Under the pieces are notes generated by a model. That model did not search any database. It was not told the DNA's origin and was given only the letters and a program-made list of their open reading frames with translations. Below, piece after piece: positions 43,372-54,500 of a stretch of DNA of 64,000 bases. This stretch comes from Paenibacillus sp. FSL H7-0326 (GTDB lineage Bacteria; Bacillota; Bacilli; Paenibacillales; Paenibacillaceae): positions 248,001 to 312,000 of the forward strand of contig NZ_MPVN01000001.1 in assembly GCF_001955535.1 (NCBI RefSeq), written 5' to 3'. Positions within the stretch are counted from its first letter, which is position 1. Each line of letters opens with the position of its first letter. The position numbers and the translations under genes were made by a program.

Positions 43372-44562
43372 TCAGCCTCTAATCCTTACATCTCGTCTTG
43401 CCCGAAGTGCAAGGATAAAGCACAGGAATAAAATAAGGCTTGCTGATATATACGGAAAGTTAATATTGATATCAAATAGGAATCCGGCGATCGCTGGTCC
43501 GAGTACGTTACCCATACTCGTAAATGCCGAGTTAAGTCCAGCAATATAGCCCTGCTGCTCCATTGCCATCTTGGACATCTGGGTACTCAGCGTCGGTCTC
43601 AATATATCCATGGATAAAAATACGATAAAAGTAACGACGAGGATGAGCCAGTAGTTGTGCACGAACAGCGTCAAGATAATGAACAGTCCGGCAGCAAACA
43701 AACAGACGGCTACCACGTTCTTCTCTCCGAATTTATTTAGAATCCAGCTAAAGATCGTGACCTGCACCACTGCACCAGCTATTGAGCCAAATGTAATAAT
43801 AATGGCAATATCCCGTGTCGTAAATCCAAACTTCTCATCGACGAACAAGCTGAATACCGTTTCATAATTGGCAAGTCCAAACGAAGCAACGAACACAATA
43901 ATGAGTGCCAGGAAGTAGGGCTCACGATAAGAATAGCGCAGTTGAGTGAACAGGCTTTGACTCGGGAGCTTCACCACTTCCTCCTCGCTCTCCGTGCTGA
44001 GCTTAGATTCTGGCAGAACCAGCAGCGTAATGACCGCTGCCACCACACCTGCTGCAGCTGCTGCATAGAAAGGAACCCGGACGCCATATTCGGCCAGAAA
44101 TCCACCAATCCCTGGGCCGATAATAAATCCGGTTGTTATGGCCGCATTAATATATCCCATTCCCTTGGCCCGCTCTTCACCAGAAGTAACATCCGCCGTG
44201 TAGGCCATGACAGCAGGCATAATCAATGCAGCCCCAATACCTCCCAGAAATCTGGCGAGAAAGAGAAATAATGCCGTATTCGACATTCCAAACATAAGCT
44301 CAGATATGGCAAAAATGATCATCCCAATAATAATAATTTTCTTGCGTCCAAGTGCATCGGACATCCTGCCTGCTAGCGGCGAGAACAAGAACTGGGTCAT
44401 TGAAAAGGCGGCTACGAGCAGCCCAACAATGCTTCCGGTCATGGATAGCTCCTTCATGAAGGTCGGCATGACCGGAACGACGAGTCCTATTCCTGTGAAA
44501 ACGATAAATATATTAAGCATTAACAGGAGAATCGCTCCCCTGTTTCTTAACATCAGTGACAT
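43372..44562 (-). CDS. MFS drug-efflux transporter (Bmr/Blt type)
   Basis: The 396-residue protein has 12 helices. The motif A GRMSDALGRKK is between helices 2 and 3 and the antiporter motif C GFIIGPGIGGFLAEYG is in helix 5. It is cotranscribed with or controlled by the MarR gene just upstream. Substrates are probably hydrophobic drugs or dyes. Confidence 0.92.
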   Translation of the reverse strand: MSLMLRNRGAILLLMLNIFIVFTGIGLVVPVMPTFMKELSMTGSIVGLLVAAFSMTQFLFSPLAGRMSDALGRKKIIIIGMIIFAISELMFGMSNTALFLFLARFLGGIGAALIMPAVMAYTADVTSGEERAKGMGYINAAITTGFIIGPGIGGFLAEYGVRVPFYAAAAAGVVAAVITLLVLPESKLSTESEEEVVKLPSQSLFTQLRYSYREPYFLALIIVFVASFGLANYETVFSLFVDEKFGFTTRDIAIIITFGSIAGAVVQVTIFSWILNKFGEKNVVAVCLFAAGLFIILTLFVHNYWLILVVTFIVFLSMDILRPTLSTQMSKMAMEQQGYIAGLNSAFTSMGNVLGPAIAGFLFDININFPYISASLILFLCFILALRARRDVRIRG

Positions 44563-44598
44563 GTGTCTTAAGTCCTCCGTCTATATTTCATCTGTAGA

Positions 44599-45045
44599 TT
44601 ACATCTCTAGTTTGCTCTTCTTAATAATCCTATTGATCTCTTCCATCGTTTCTGTCATTTGAATCAGTTTGGGCAGATCAATCTTTGAGTAATATTTGTC
44701 AATCATCACCCGGTCAATATCAGCCAGCTTGGCAATAAAGGATTCTCCTCTCTCCGCAAGCACGATAAAGGATTCTCTTCGGTTATCCGGGTTCACCCTC
44801 TTCAGTATCATCTCTTCCTGCTCGAGCTTGGTCAGCACCTGACTGACGGCACTTTTGGTAATATCAAAAGCATGCGAGATTTCGCTCGTTGTAATTCGCT
44901 CATGCTTGGATATGTAAATGAGAATGACTTCCTGCTGAGAAGTCAGGTGATAATCATCTAAATCCTTCACTTCTTTTGTAATTAAAACATTAAACTCATC
45001 GAGCACCTGATTCATCCGTGTAACCACCTGGATATAATCGTTCAT
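44599..45045 (-). CDS. MarR-family repressor of the MFS pump
   Basis: The 148-residue winged-helix protein has the recognition region ITTSEISHAFDITKSAVSQV and the wing VNPDNRRESFIVLAERG. It precedes the MFS gene by 36 bp in the same direction. A strong operator-like palindrome at 45119-45143 lies upstream, so autorepression released by drugs is likely. Confidence 0.93.
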   Translation of the reverse strand: MNDYIQVVTRMNQVLDEFNVLITKEVKDLDDYHLTSQQEVILIYISKHERITTSEISHAFDITKSAVSQVLTKLEQEEMILKRVNPDNRRESFIVLAERGESFIAKLADIDRVMIDKYYSKIDLPKLIQMTETMEEINRIIKKSKLEM

Positions 45046-45118
45046 GTATTTAATATCAGCCCCTTTGCGGAGGATTTGGCTAACTTCCTCTTATGATTAA
45101 AAATTAACGTCACCGCTA

Positions 45119-45143
45119 CAGTTTAGTTCAGTTAACTAAACTG
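45119..45143. promoter_or_regulatory. Operator-like inverted repeat of the MarR-MFS operon
   Basis: CAGTTTAGTT and AACTAAACTG are perfect 10-bp arms around a 5-bp centre, 74 bp before the marR start. This is a MarR-type operator by form and position. Confidence 0.65.
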
Positions 45144-45206
45144 TACTAAACCAATATAGAGACACTTTAGAAGCTTGTCAATGAATATTGATGTTATCGT
45201 ACTATA

Positions 45207-45236
45207 AACCGGATGATCACGATGGATCATCCGGTT
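45207..45236 (-). terminator. Terminator of the GH2 gene
   Basis: AACCGGATGATC and GATCATCCGGTT form a 12-bp perfect stem with a 6-nt loop just after the stop codon. Confidence 0.75.
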
Positions 45237-45246
45237 ATCACACTTG

Positions 45247-47004
45247 CTACGCTTTTCCCAGCACAATAGCTTTAATCGTCTCCAGAGGCAGCTTAGGTAC
45301 CCGATCATAGGTAAGTAGTCCATTGATCTCTTGCTCCACATCCGTAAGCTGTGTATAACAGAAGCCCTGCACTACACTTGAACGATGCAGCGGATCAATG
45401 ACAGCCTGAAGGCGGGCCGCATAATCATCATCATTTTCTGCACCAGAGTATCCCCAGCCCTCCCACTCACTTTTCTTATATGCAATGCCTCCAAATTCAC
45501 TGACTAGAACGGGCTGTCCTTCATAAGGGAATCCCGTTACCGCCAGCTCCCGATTAGAAGGTCTTGAAGCCAGTACATGATCGATGGTCCGATAACGCTC
45601 TTCCAATACTTCTTTACGCCATTCGTAATCATGAATATTAAACAGATCCGTCTTCGTCATTTCCCAGCCGTCATTGGAGACGACCGGTCTCGTCGGATCC
45701 AGAGATTTGGTCAGATAATACATCGCCAGCGCATGATATTGCTGCTGCTTATCTACCCATATATTCGGGACCCCCCAGCTCTCATTCAAAGGAACCCAGC
45801 CAATGATTGAAGGGTGATTATAGTCTCTCTCGATCGATTCCTGCCATTCCTTCGTAAATCGCTCTACGTATTGCTCTGAGAATTCATAAGCATTCGCCGC
45901 TTCACTATAGACGAGAAGTCCAAGCTTGTCGCACCAGTATAGGTATCTTGGATCTTCCAGCTTCTGATGCTTCCGTGCGCCGTTGAAGCCCATGGCTTTG
46001 GTTAATTCAACATCCTGTTTAATCGCAGCATCGCTTGGAGGCGTAAGATTTCCATCAGGAAAGTAGCCTTGGTCCAGAACCAATCGTTGAAAGTACGGCC
46101 TGTTGTTCAGACACAGCTGTCCGTTCTCTATTGAAATCTTCCTCATTCCGAAGTAGCTCTCCACCTGATCTAATACGCTTCCATCCTGAAGCAGCTCGAA
46201 GGTCACATCGTACAAATTCGGATTCTCCGGTGTCCACCATCCGCCTAATCCATGATCATTAAAGTCATGAAGCTGTATGGATCTGGTTTCACTGGCTGCA
46301 GTGACAAGGCACTGATCCTCTGCAATCAGCTTGCCTTTGAATTCGATACGAGTCTTGAGGTATTGCCGTGTCTTCGTCTCATAACCTTCGATAAACGCTT
46401 TGATCTCAATCTGCTTCCGATCAATATCCGGGGTCATACGTACTTTGGCAATGTAAGAAGAAGCTACTGGCTCCAGCCAAACCGTCTGCCAAATGCCGGT
46501 GGTACGTGTATAAAAAATGCTCGCTGAATCCTGCAGCCAATACTGTTTCCCACGCGGAAGCGTTACATCTGTGCTGTAATCCTGTGCACGAACGACCACT
46601 TCATTCTTCCCATCTTGTATAAAAGGTGTAATATCTGCGCTAAACGGTGTATGTCCTCCGGAGTGTGTCATCGCCAAATTTCCGTTAACCCAGACAGAAG
46701 CCTCATAATCCACAGCGCCGAAATGCAAAATGATGCGTTTCCCTTTATACTTTTCAGGCACCTGAAATGACCTGCGATACCATACTAGATCATGAAAATC
46801 GGGCTCAGCTATTCCGCTCAGCTTGCTCTGATAAGCAAATGGAACCTGAATCCGCTTGGAGTACTCTTCCTGCCTCTGCCACCACTGATCCTGGTCACCC
46901 TTCCCGTGATCATCAAATTCAAACTCCCATTCTCCATTAAGATTGAGCCATTCCTTACGTACGAACTGAGGTCTTGGATAATCATTTCTATAAACTTCTG
47001 ACAT
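45247..47004 (-). CDS. Glycoside hydrolase family 2 protein
   Basis: A 585-residue enzyme with a jelly-roll sugar-binding domain (about 1-180), an immunoglobulin-like domain (about 180-280) and a TIM barrel (about 290-585). The acid/base Glu is in WVPLNESWGVP and the nucleophile Glu in VLVSEFGGIAY. This family includes beta-galactosidases, glucuronidases and mannosidases. No signal peptide, so it cuts imported oligosaccharides. The start at 47004 is behind GGAGG. The divergent ArsR-type gene is the probable regulator. Confidence 0.93.
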   Translation of the reverse strand: MSEVYRNDYPRPQFVRKEWLNLNGEWEFEFDDHGKGDQDQWWQRQEEYSKRIQVPFAYQSKLSGIAEPDFHDLVWYRRSFQVPEKYKGKRIILHFGAVDYEASVWVNGNLAMTHSGGHTPFSADITPFIQDGKNEVVVRAQDYSTDVTLPRGKQYWLQDSASIFYTRTTGIWQTVWLEPVASSYIAKVRMTPDIDRKQIEIKAFIEGYETKTRQYLKTRIEFKGKLIAEDQCLVTAASETRSIQLHDFNDHGLGGWWTPENPNLYDVTFELLQDGSVLDQVESYFGMRKISIENGQLCLNNRPYFQRLVLDQGYFPDGNLTPPSDAAIKQDVELTKAMGFNGARKHQKLEDPRYLYWCDKLGLLVYSEAANAYEFSEQYVERFTKEWQESIERDYNHPSIIGWVPLNESWGVPNIWVDKQQQYHALAMYYLTKSLDPTRPVVSNDGWEMTKTDLFNIHDYEWRKEVLEERYRTIDHVLASRPSNRELAVTGFPYEGQPVLVSEFGGIAYKKSEWEGWGYSGAENDDDYAARLQAVIDPLHRSSVVQGFCYTQLTDVEQEINGLLTYDRVPKLPLETIKAIVLGKA

Positions 47005-47023
47005 GGTCTCTGCCTCCATTTTG

Positions 47024-47039
47024 TTAATTTAAAAATTAA
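47024..47039. promoter_or_regulatory. AT-rich inverted repeat before the GH2 gene
   Basis: TTAATTT and AAATTAA flank two bases, 20 bp before the GH2 start. It could bind the adjacent ArsR-type regulator. Confidence 0.3.
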
Positions 47040-47110
47040 TTTAAATAATCTGAAGGAAACTTTATACATGCAAAATTATGCACCTAATGTATGAAAACGT
47101 CAACAATAAG

Positions 47111-47139
47111 TTGAATGATTAACTTTTAAGTTATATAAT
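47111..47139 (+). promoter_or_regulatory. Promoter of the ArsR-type regulator
   Basis: TTGAAT (47111-47116) and TATAAT (47134-47139) are 17 bp apart. AACTT/AAGTT arms inside the spacer suggest autoregulation. Confidence 0.6.
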
Positions 47140-47178
47140 CTCATACAAAACGATATCGATGTAAAGGATAAACGACAA

Positions 47179-48081
47179 ATGAATATTCGTGTAACTTCAG
47201 AGCATTTTCATTTTCTTGAAGCGTTTGCTTCTGAGACCAGAGTTAAGATAATTGAAATACTGAATGAAAAGCCTAGAAATATTAAAGATATGGCCGCTGA
47301 GCTGTCGCTATCGTCAGCGATGATCACCAAGCATATTCAGAAGCTTGAAGAGGCCGGAATTGTGGGTACCGAAAGCTTGTCCGGAGCACGTGGCAGGCAG
47401 AAGATATGCCGGCTTATCCAGGACTCAGTCACCCTGCAGTTCACCTCACCGGTTAGTACAGATCGCAGCGGTTACTCGGTCAGTATTCCTATAGGCCAAT
47501 ATACTCGCTATCAAGTCAACCCAACCTGTGGGCTGGCCTCCGAGAGCGGCCTTATAGGTATGATGGACGATCCGCGCTATTTTGCCGATCCTGAACATGT
47601 AAAAGCGAAGCATTTATGGTTTGGCAGCGGTTATGTTGAATATTCCATTCCCAATTATTTAGTAGGAGATCAAGTGATCAAGAGTCTCAGTATCACACTT
47701 GAGATTTGTTCGGAAGCCCCTGGATATAATGAAGACTGGCCATCAGATATTACTTTTTATATTAACGATACCGAGCTTGGCACTTGGACTTGTCCTGGAG
47801 ACTACGGTCATGCGCCTGGTGTATTCACTCCTGGATGGTGGACGCTCGGAACACAACACGGCTTGTTAAAAACCTTGATGCTCCGAGCAGAAGGAACCTT
47901 CCTGGATGGGATTCGGCTGTCTGATCGGACTGCAAAGCAGCTAAATGTTAGAAAAGGAGATGACATCCGTCTTCGGATCGAGTGCAAATCGAGCTCCGAG
48001 CACCCCGGCGGAATCAGTTTGTTCGGATCCGGATTTGGCAATTACAATCAGGATATTGATATTCATGTCTTATATGAGTGA
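47179..48081 (+). CDS. ArsR-type regulator with a beta-sandwich sensor domain
   Basis: The 300-residue protein has an N-terminal ArsR winged helix (KDMAAELSLSSAMITKHIQKLEEAG, about residues 36-60) and a C-terminal beta-rich domain of about 200 residues, with aromatic and glycine-rich segments as in carbohydrate-binding domains. No metal-binding CxC is seen. It is divergent from the GH2 gene and probably controls it in response to a sugar. Homologues are common next to glycosidase genes in Paenibacillus. Confidence 0.85.
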   Translation: MNIRVTSEHFHFLEAFASETRVKIIEILNEKPRNIKDMAAELSLSSAMITKHIQKLEEAGIVGTESLSGARGRQKICRLIQDSVTLQFTSPVSTDRSGYSVSIPIGQYTRYQVNPTCGLASESGLIGMMDDPRYFADPEHVKAKHLWFGSGYVEYSIPNYLVGDQVIKSLSITLEICSEAPGYNEDWPSDITFYINDTELGTWTCPGDYGHAPGVFTPGWWTLGTQHGLLKTLMLRAEGTFLDGIRLSDRTAKQLNVRKGDDIRLRIECKSSSEHPGGISLFGSGFGNYNQDIDIHVLYE

Positions 48082-48087
48082 CAAATA

Positions 48088-48134
48088 AGCAGCAGAGCCT
48101 ATGATTGTTCATCATAAAGCCCTGCTGCTTTTTC
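48088..48134 (+). terminator. Terminator of the ArsR-type gene
   Basis: AGCAGCAG and CTGCTGCT pair, followed by TTTTT. The 48135-48309 stretch up to mbtH shows no gene. Confidence 0.7.
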
Positions 48135-48309
48135 GATGTTGCTTATAATTTAAGATGGTTTATATCTTGTTTTACGCAGAAATCTTGTTTTGTCATTAAG
48201 TTCTATTGCAGTGTCTTTCGTTTTCTCTTTCTGATTGGTCTCTCCACTTCGTTTCTATCTATTATCTTATCTTTCTATTCATTCTACTATCTCACACTTT
48301 TAGCTCCGT

Positions 48310-48504
48310 TTATCGGAGGCTCTTGGGACGCATATCTGTCCAATGTACTTCGATATAATTCTGGCATGCCAGCTTATTATCTGTACCATACACGATCGTC
48401 CACCCTGGCGGCACATCGATCGTTTCCGGCCACATGGAGTACTGCTCCTCATCGTTGATCAGCACAACAAAGCTGCCATTTTCATTGTCAAAAGGATTTG
48501 CCAT
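48310..48504 (-). CDS. mbtH: MbtH-like protein
   Basis: The 64-residue protein has the MbtH signature: NDEEQYSMWP, PPGW and YIEVHWTDMRPKSL. MbtH proteins bind adenylation domains and keep them soluble and active. It follows dhbF; the frame opens at 48528 and overlaps dhbF, but the start at 48504 has AGGAGG at the right distance. It is the last gene of the siderophore operon. Confidence 0.95.
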   Translation of the reverse strand: MANPFDNENGSFVVLINDEEQYSMWPETIDVPPGWTIVYGTDNKLACQNYIEVHWTDMRPKSLR

Positions 48505-48520
48505 GATTCTTTCCTCCTCA

Positions 48521-51500
48521 TTAGACATATACTCTATTCCTGTGCGCTAATCGCTCTGCGATAATACGCCCGATTTCTTCCAGTGGTCCCGCCTGGCACA
48601 TGTCCTTATGTCTGCAATTCAGATCGTATTGTTCCATTGCTCCGCCGATATAAGGCTCCCAGGTCTCAGGAGCAATCGGATTGAACCAATCTGGGATGAT
48701 CGTTGATTTAAAGAACAGAAGATCCCCATTGTAACGGACAGGAACGTAGGATCCGAGTATACGCACAGAATTGACATACGTATCTTTCAGGTTGACCAGC
48801 GTCTCCTCCGATAGACTGGCAAGTGCGCTTCCATCCCTTTGAAGAATTTTAAATGCAAGCTCGGGGGTAAGCTTATCATTCGTCACATCGTCCGGATCAT
48901 ATCCACCTAGAGCCAGTAACGCAATTAAGGCTTCTTCCTCGCTTGGACCTGTTCCGAGCGGCAAGAAATGTCCCGGATACGCGTCCAGCATAATCAGTAT
49001 ATCAACCTTTTCACCTTGAGCTTCTAACTGGACCGCAATCGCATGAGCAACGTTTCCTCCGAGTGACCAGCCGAGCAGACGATATGGGCCGCTTGGCTGT
49101 ACCTCGCGGATATGCTCGATATAATCTGCTGCCATCTCCTCAATGGATCCAGGCAGCAGCTCCTTCCTCCCAATACCTCTGGCCTGCAATCCATAGATCG
49201 GCACACTTGAAGGAAGTGTCTTCATGAGTCCTGCGTAACACCAGCTGAGTCCACCGGCAGGGTGAACACAGAACAGAGCAGATTCCCCACCACTCTTTCT
49301 GAGCGGCAGCAGAACATTTAGCGCACTAAGTGAATCTCCCGCTTCCATTCTGTCGCTCAGCTTCGCTACCGTTGGTGCCTCGAACAGATTGCCGATTCCA
49401 AGCTGAATCCCAAGTGCATCATGAATTCGACTCATCAGCTTAACTGCGAGGAGGGAATGTCCTCCGAGATCGAAGAAGCCATCATCTATGCCTACTCTGG
49501 ATAAGCCTAACACCTCGGCAAACAGCTCACATAATAGCTCTTCCTGTGGATTCCGCGGTCCACGGGTTCCCACCAGATGACCGTAATCCGGTGCAGGCAG
49601 TGCCTTTTTATCAAGCTTGCCATTTGCTGTGAGCGGCAGCCGATCCAGGATGACAAAAGCGCTCGGAATCATATATTCCGGTAATACAGCTCCAAGCGAA
49701 CGTCTCAGCTCCATCGTATCCGGCATCTCTTCATTACTAGCTACGATATAGGCAACCAAGCGTTTGTCACCGATTTGATCCTCTCGGACCACAACAGCGG
49801 TCTGCAGCGCAGAAGAATGCTCAGCAATTACGGTTTCGATCTCGCCAAGCTCAATTCGGAAGCCGCGTATCTTCACCTGATGGTCGGCACGGCCAATGTA
49901 ATCCAGATTCCCATCCATAGTCCAGCGAGCAAGGTCTCCGGTCCGGTACATAACTTCTCCAGGCTTACCATATGGATCAGCGATGAATCGTTCTGCTGTT
50001 AATCCCGGTCTCCCCAAATAACCTCTGGCAAGACCGGACCCTGCTACATACATTTCCCCTGTAATTCCCCAAGGAACAGGCTGGAGATAATCATCAAGCA
50101 CATACAGCTTCAGGTCGGATATCGGTTCACCAATTAAGCTGCTCTGCGCTCTCGTCTCGGCTGCTTCCTGACTCAGAGGATTAAATGTCACGTGTACGGT
50201 CGTTTCCGTAATGCCATACATATTCACGAGTAGTGGGGCTTGTTCAGGGTACCGGCTATACCATGATTTGAGACGACCCAGCTCCAGTGCCTCTCCACCA
50301 AAGATCACATATCGCAAATTCAAATCCGCGGCTGTACCACCCTGCTCTTGATCCGCCTGCATCAATGAATAGAACGCAGATGGGGTCTGATTCAGCACCG
50401 TAACCTGTTCCTCAATCAGCAGCTGATGGAATTCAGCAGGCGTTCTCGTTACGGAATGAGGAACAATGACAAGCCGTCCACCATACAGCAAAGCCCCCCA
50501 GATTTCCCACACGGAGAAATCAAACGCATAGGAATGGAACAATGTCCATACATCACTTTCATTGAAGGAGTAAGATTCATCCGTCGCTTTGAATAAACGT
50601 ACAACATTTTGATGAGGGATCATGACCCCTTTCGGTTTGCCTGTGGACCCTGATGTATAAATAATATAAGCAGTATTCGCTTGTCTCAGTGGTACGGGCA
50701 TATCATCCTCCCCAGGGTTATGGATGGACAACGTACCCAGCAAATCCTTAATAGATTCATCGTCCATAACAATCTGTGGAATCCCATCCAAGCCGGGAAT
50801 ATGAGACATCACATCCGAATGAGTGATGATGCTTACAGGTGCAGCGTCTTCAATCATATAAGATAACCGGTCCTGCGGGTATTCCGGATCTAGTGGCAAA
50901 TAGGCGCCTCCGGATTTAATAACCGCCAGAATTCCAATAATCATGGATAAGGATCTAGGAAGAGCAAGAGCTACAATCTTCTCGGGTCCGACACCTTGAT
51001 GTATGAGCAAATGTGCCAGCTGATTCGCCTGTGTGTTCAGCTCTTCATAGGTAAGACTTTTCCCTTCATAAGTAATCGCGGTATTATTGCCTGATCTTGC
51101 CGTCTGCTGCTCAAACCATTCCTTGATGGTCATTTTTGAAATTTCAGGAGCAGCCGGGGTACCCAGCTCAAGCATAAGCTGTCTTTCGGATACATCCAGC
51201 ATAGACAGTCGCTCGATCGGCAGATCTGGATCTGCTGCTGCGGATTCAAGCAATTTTATATACCAACTCGCCAAGCATTCCACCGTTTCCTCGTCATACA
51301 AGGCTTTATTATATTCAAACCAGCCGTGAATTCCGTTTGAAGCTCCTTCGTTAGTTCGGTGTTCACGAAGCTCCAGCGTTAGATCAAATTTGGCTGATCC
51401 GGTATTCATAATCTCTACCTTGGTGCTGAGATTTGGAATGTCAAGAACTGGATCCGGTGTATTTTGGAAAGCAAACATCAATTGGAATAGTGGATGTCTA

Positions 51501-54500
51501 CCGCTTACCCGATTCGGATTCAAGTGTTCAACGAGCTGTTCAAACGGTATATCCTGATTCTCAAATGCCATCAGATCAGATCTGCGCACTCTGTCCACGA
51601 GCTCTCTGAATGTTGGATTCCCCGAAGTGTCCGAGCGAAGCACCAGATTGTTAATGAACATACCGATCATATTCGTCAGCTGATCATCGTTACGACCGGC
51701 AATTGGGCTTCCGATTGGAATATCATATCCTGCACCGAGACGAGTAAGCAGAGCCGCAAGTCCGGAATGAAGCACCATGAACAGGCTGCTCTTCGTGTCC
51801 TTGGCCAGTTTAGAGAGCTGATCATGAAGCTCGGCTCCTACCTCAAGCCTCACGATTCCTGCTGCATTACTGTGATCGGATACCCGTGGACGATTGCGAA
51901 TCAGCTCCAGCTCCTCCGGCAGACCTGCAAGCTGTTCTTTCCAATAATCGAGCTGCTCTGTCAGCGGATTGCCATCTTCCTGCTTGCGCCCGTTAAACCA
52001 CTCTTCCTGCCATGCGGCATAATCCGCATATTGAAGCGGCAGCGGCGCAAACGCAGGTGCTTGTCCCGTCGTTCTTGATTGATACGCCTCGGACAGATCG
52101 TTTAATAAGGGGTTCAGTGACCAGCCGTCACATGCGATATGATGCAGGAGCAGGACAAGCACATATTGATTAGAATTCAGAACGAACAATTCTGCCCGGA
52201 CCGGCACCTCTGCCTCAATCTGAAACGAATACTTGACCGCCTCATCAATTCTCGTGCACAGCTCCATCTCATCAATCTGGCTGATCTCAAATCGAGGTCT
52301 CCTCTCTCCCTCAGATAAAACGAGCTGTCTGGCACTGCCGTGATGTTCAGGATATAAGGTATGCAGCGCTTCATGCCGATTCGTTACATCATAAAAAGCC
52401 TGCTCTAGTGCCGCTATATCCAGCTCACCGGTCATTTCTATCACTGCCGGAATGTTATAGGTTGGCATGGGACCTTCCAGCAAATGCTGAAACCAGATGC
52501 GTTTCTGAGCAAAAGACAGCGGGATTACCTCTGGTCGTTCCGCAAGCTGAATAGACGGACGCGATCTCTCAGCTGTCGTCAGCTTTTTGGCCAGCTTGGC
52601 TACGGTCGGTGCTTCAAACAAATGTACGATCGAAATATCCTTATCAAACACATCCCGAATTCGAAGCAGAAGCCGTCCTGCTAGAAGGGAATGGCCGCCA
52701 AGATCGAAGAAGCTGTCATCAATTCCCACTCTCGGAAGCTTCAATATTTCTGCAAAGAGTTCAGCCAGCATGCCCTCCTGCGGGGTCCGTGGAAGTCTCG
52801 AACCAGCTTCAGCAGAGAAATCAGGCGCAGGCAGTGCTTTACGATCCAGCTTCGCATTGGGCGTTAACGGAAGCTCCTCCATGAAGACGACAGCAGATGG
52901 CACCATATATTCAGGCAGCTGCTCACTAGCATAGGCACGTAGATCACTAGAATTCAGCTGTCCTCCTGCATCAGCTACAACATAAGCGACCAGCCGCTGC
53001 TCACCGGAGGCATCACCTCTCACAACGACAGCAGATTTGAGTACAGCATTATGACTCATGAGTACGGATTCGATTTCTCCAAGCTCTATGCGATAGCCTC
53101 TGATTTTGAGCTGATGATCACTTCGGCCAATATAAGCGATTGTCCCGTCTGACTGCCATCGGGCGAGATCTCCGGTTTGATACATTCTTGATCCAGGTTC
53201 TCCGTATGGATTCGCGATAAATCGTTCGGCAGTGAGTCCCGGGCGATTCAGATAGCCTCTAGCCAGGCCATCGCCTGCAATGTACAGATCACCGGCAATT
53301 CCTGGTGGAACGGGCTCAAGTCTCGAGTCAAGAATATACATTTGTGTATTTCTAATGGGACTGCCTATGACAGGTGCCTGTCCTCTCCGCTCATGAAGCA
53401 GCGCTGCAGAGGACCAGATGGTCGTCTCTGTCGGTCCGTATAGATTCACGACTTCACAATTAAGCTCGTTGAAGCGCTCGAAGAGCTCTTTTGTCAGGGC
53501 TTCCCCTCCTACCAGTACCTTGATACCTGTAATCTGATCCGGACAGCTTAACACCAGAGACTGCCATAATGTTGGTGTTGCTTGCATCATTGTCATACCT
53601 GATACAGAAGCGAGTCTTGAGAATGCTTCAGGGTCCTGGACTGTTCTTTTGGGAGCTATAATCACTTCAGCCCCATGTAGAAGTGGAAGAAACAGCTCGA
53701 GAACCGCAATGTCAAACGATACCGTTGTTACCGCTAGCAGGCGATCAGAGGAGTTCACCTTGAGCAATTCCTGCATGGCGATGAGGAAATTACTGACTCC
53801 GCCTCGAGTGACAACGACACCCTTTGGTTTACCCGTTGAACCGGAAGTATAGATGACATATGCCGGATGCTCGGAAGATAGGGACTCAGCTACTACCTTC
53901 TCATGCGCTGTGAATGGATTCCCTGAGGATGCAGACAGCTCTGCAGCAAACAAGGAATCATCCACCACAAGCAAGGAGAGCTGCTCCGGAATAAAGGCTC
54001 TTTCTTTCATTTCATGCTCAGTGATCAACAAGAGTGGTTTAGAATCGAGAAGCATGTATTCCAGCCGTTCATCCGGAAATTCAGGGTCCAGAGGCAAGTA
54101 TGCAGCGCCGGACTTGAGAACCGCCAGCATGGATACGACCATATCCACGGATCTGTTCAGCAGGATGGCTACTTTTTCTTCCGGTCCTGCTCCCTTCTTG
54201 ATCAGCAGCCTTGCGAGTCGATTCACTCGAATACTTAACTCACGATAGGTTACTAATTCGTTGTTATAGGTAATTGCTGTATGATCAGGTGTTTTATCTG
54301 CCTGCTCTTCAAACCACGCTATAACGTGCTTCACATCTTTCACAGAGTCCTTTGTTCTGTTCCATTGATACACTACAAGTTCTTTCTCCTCAGGAAGGAG
54401 GACCTCTGTATGCAGGAAATAGTCATCCTGACGATGGCTCGCCAGACTTTCAATATAGGCGCTCAGCCTGAGCAGATGCTGATTAATTTCCTCCTTACTA

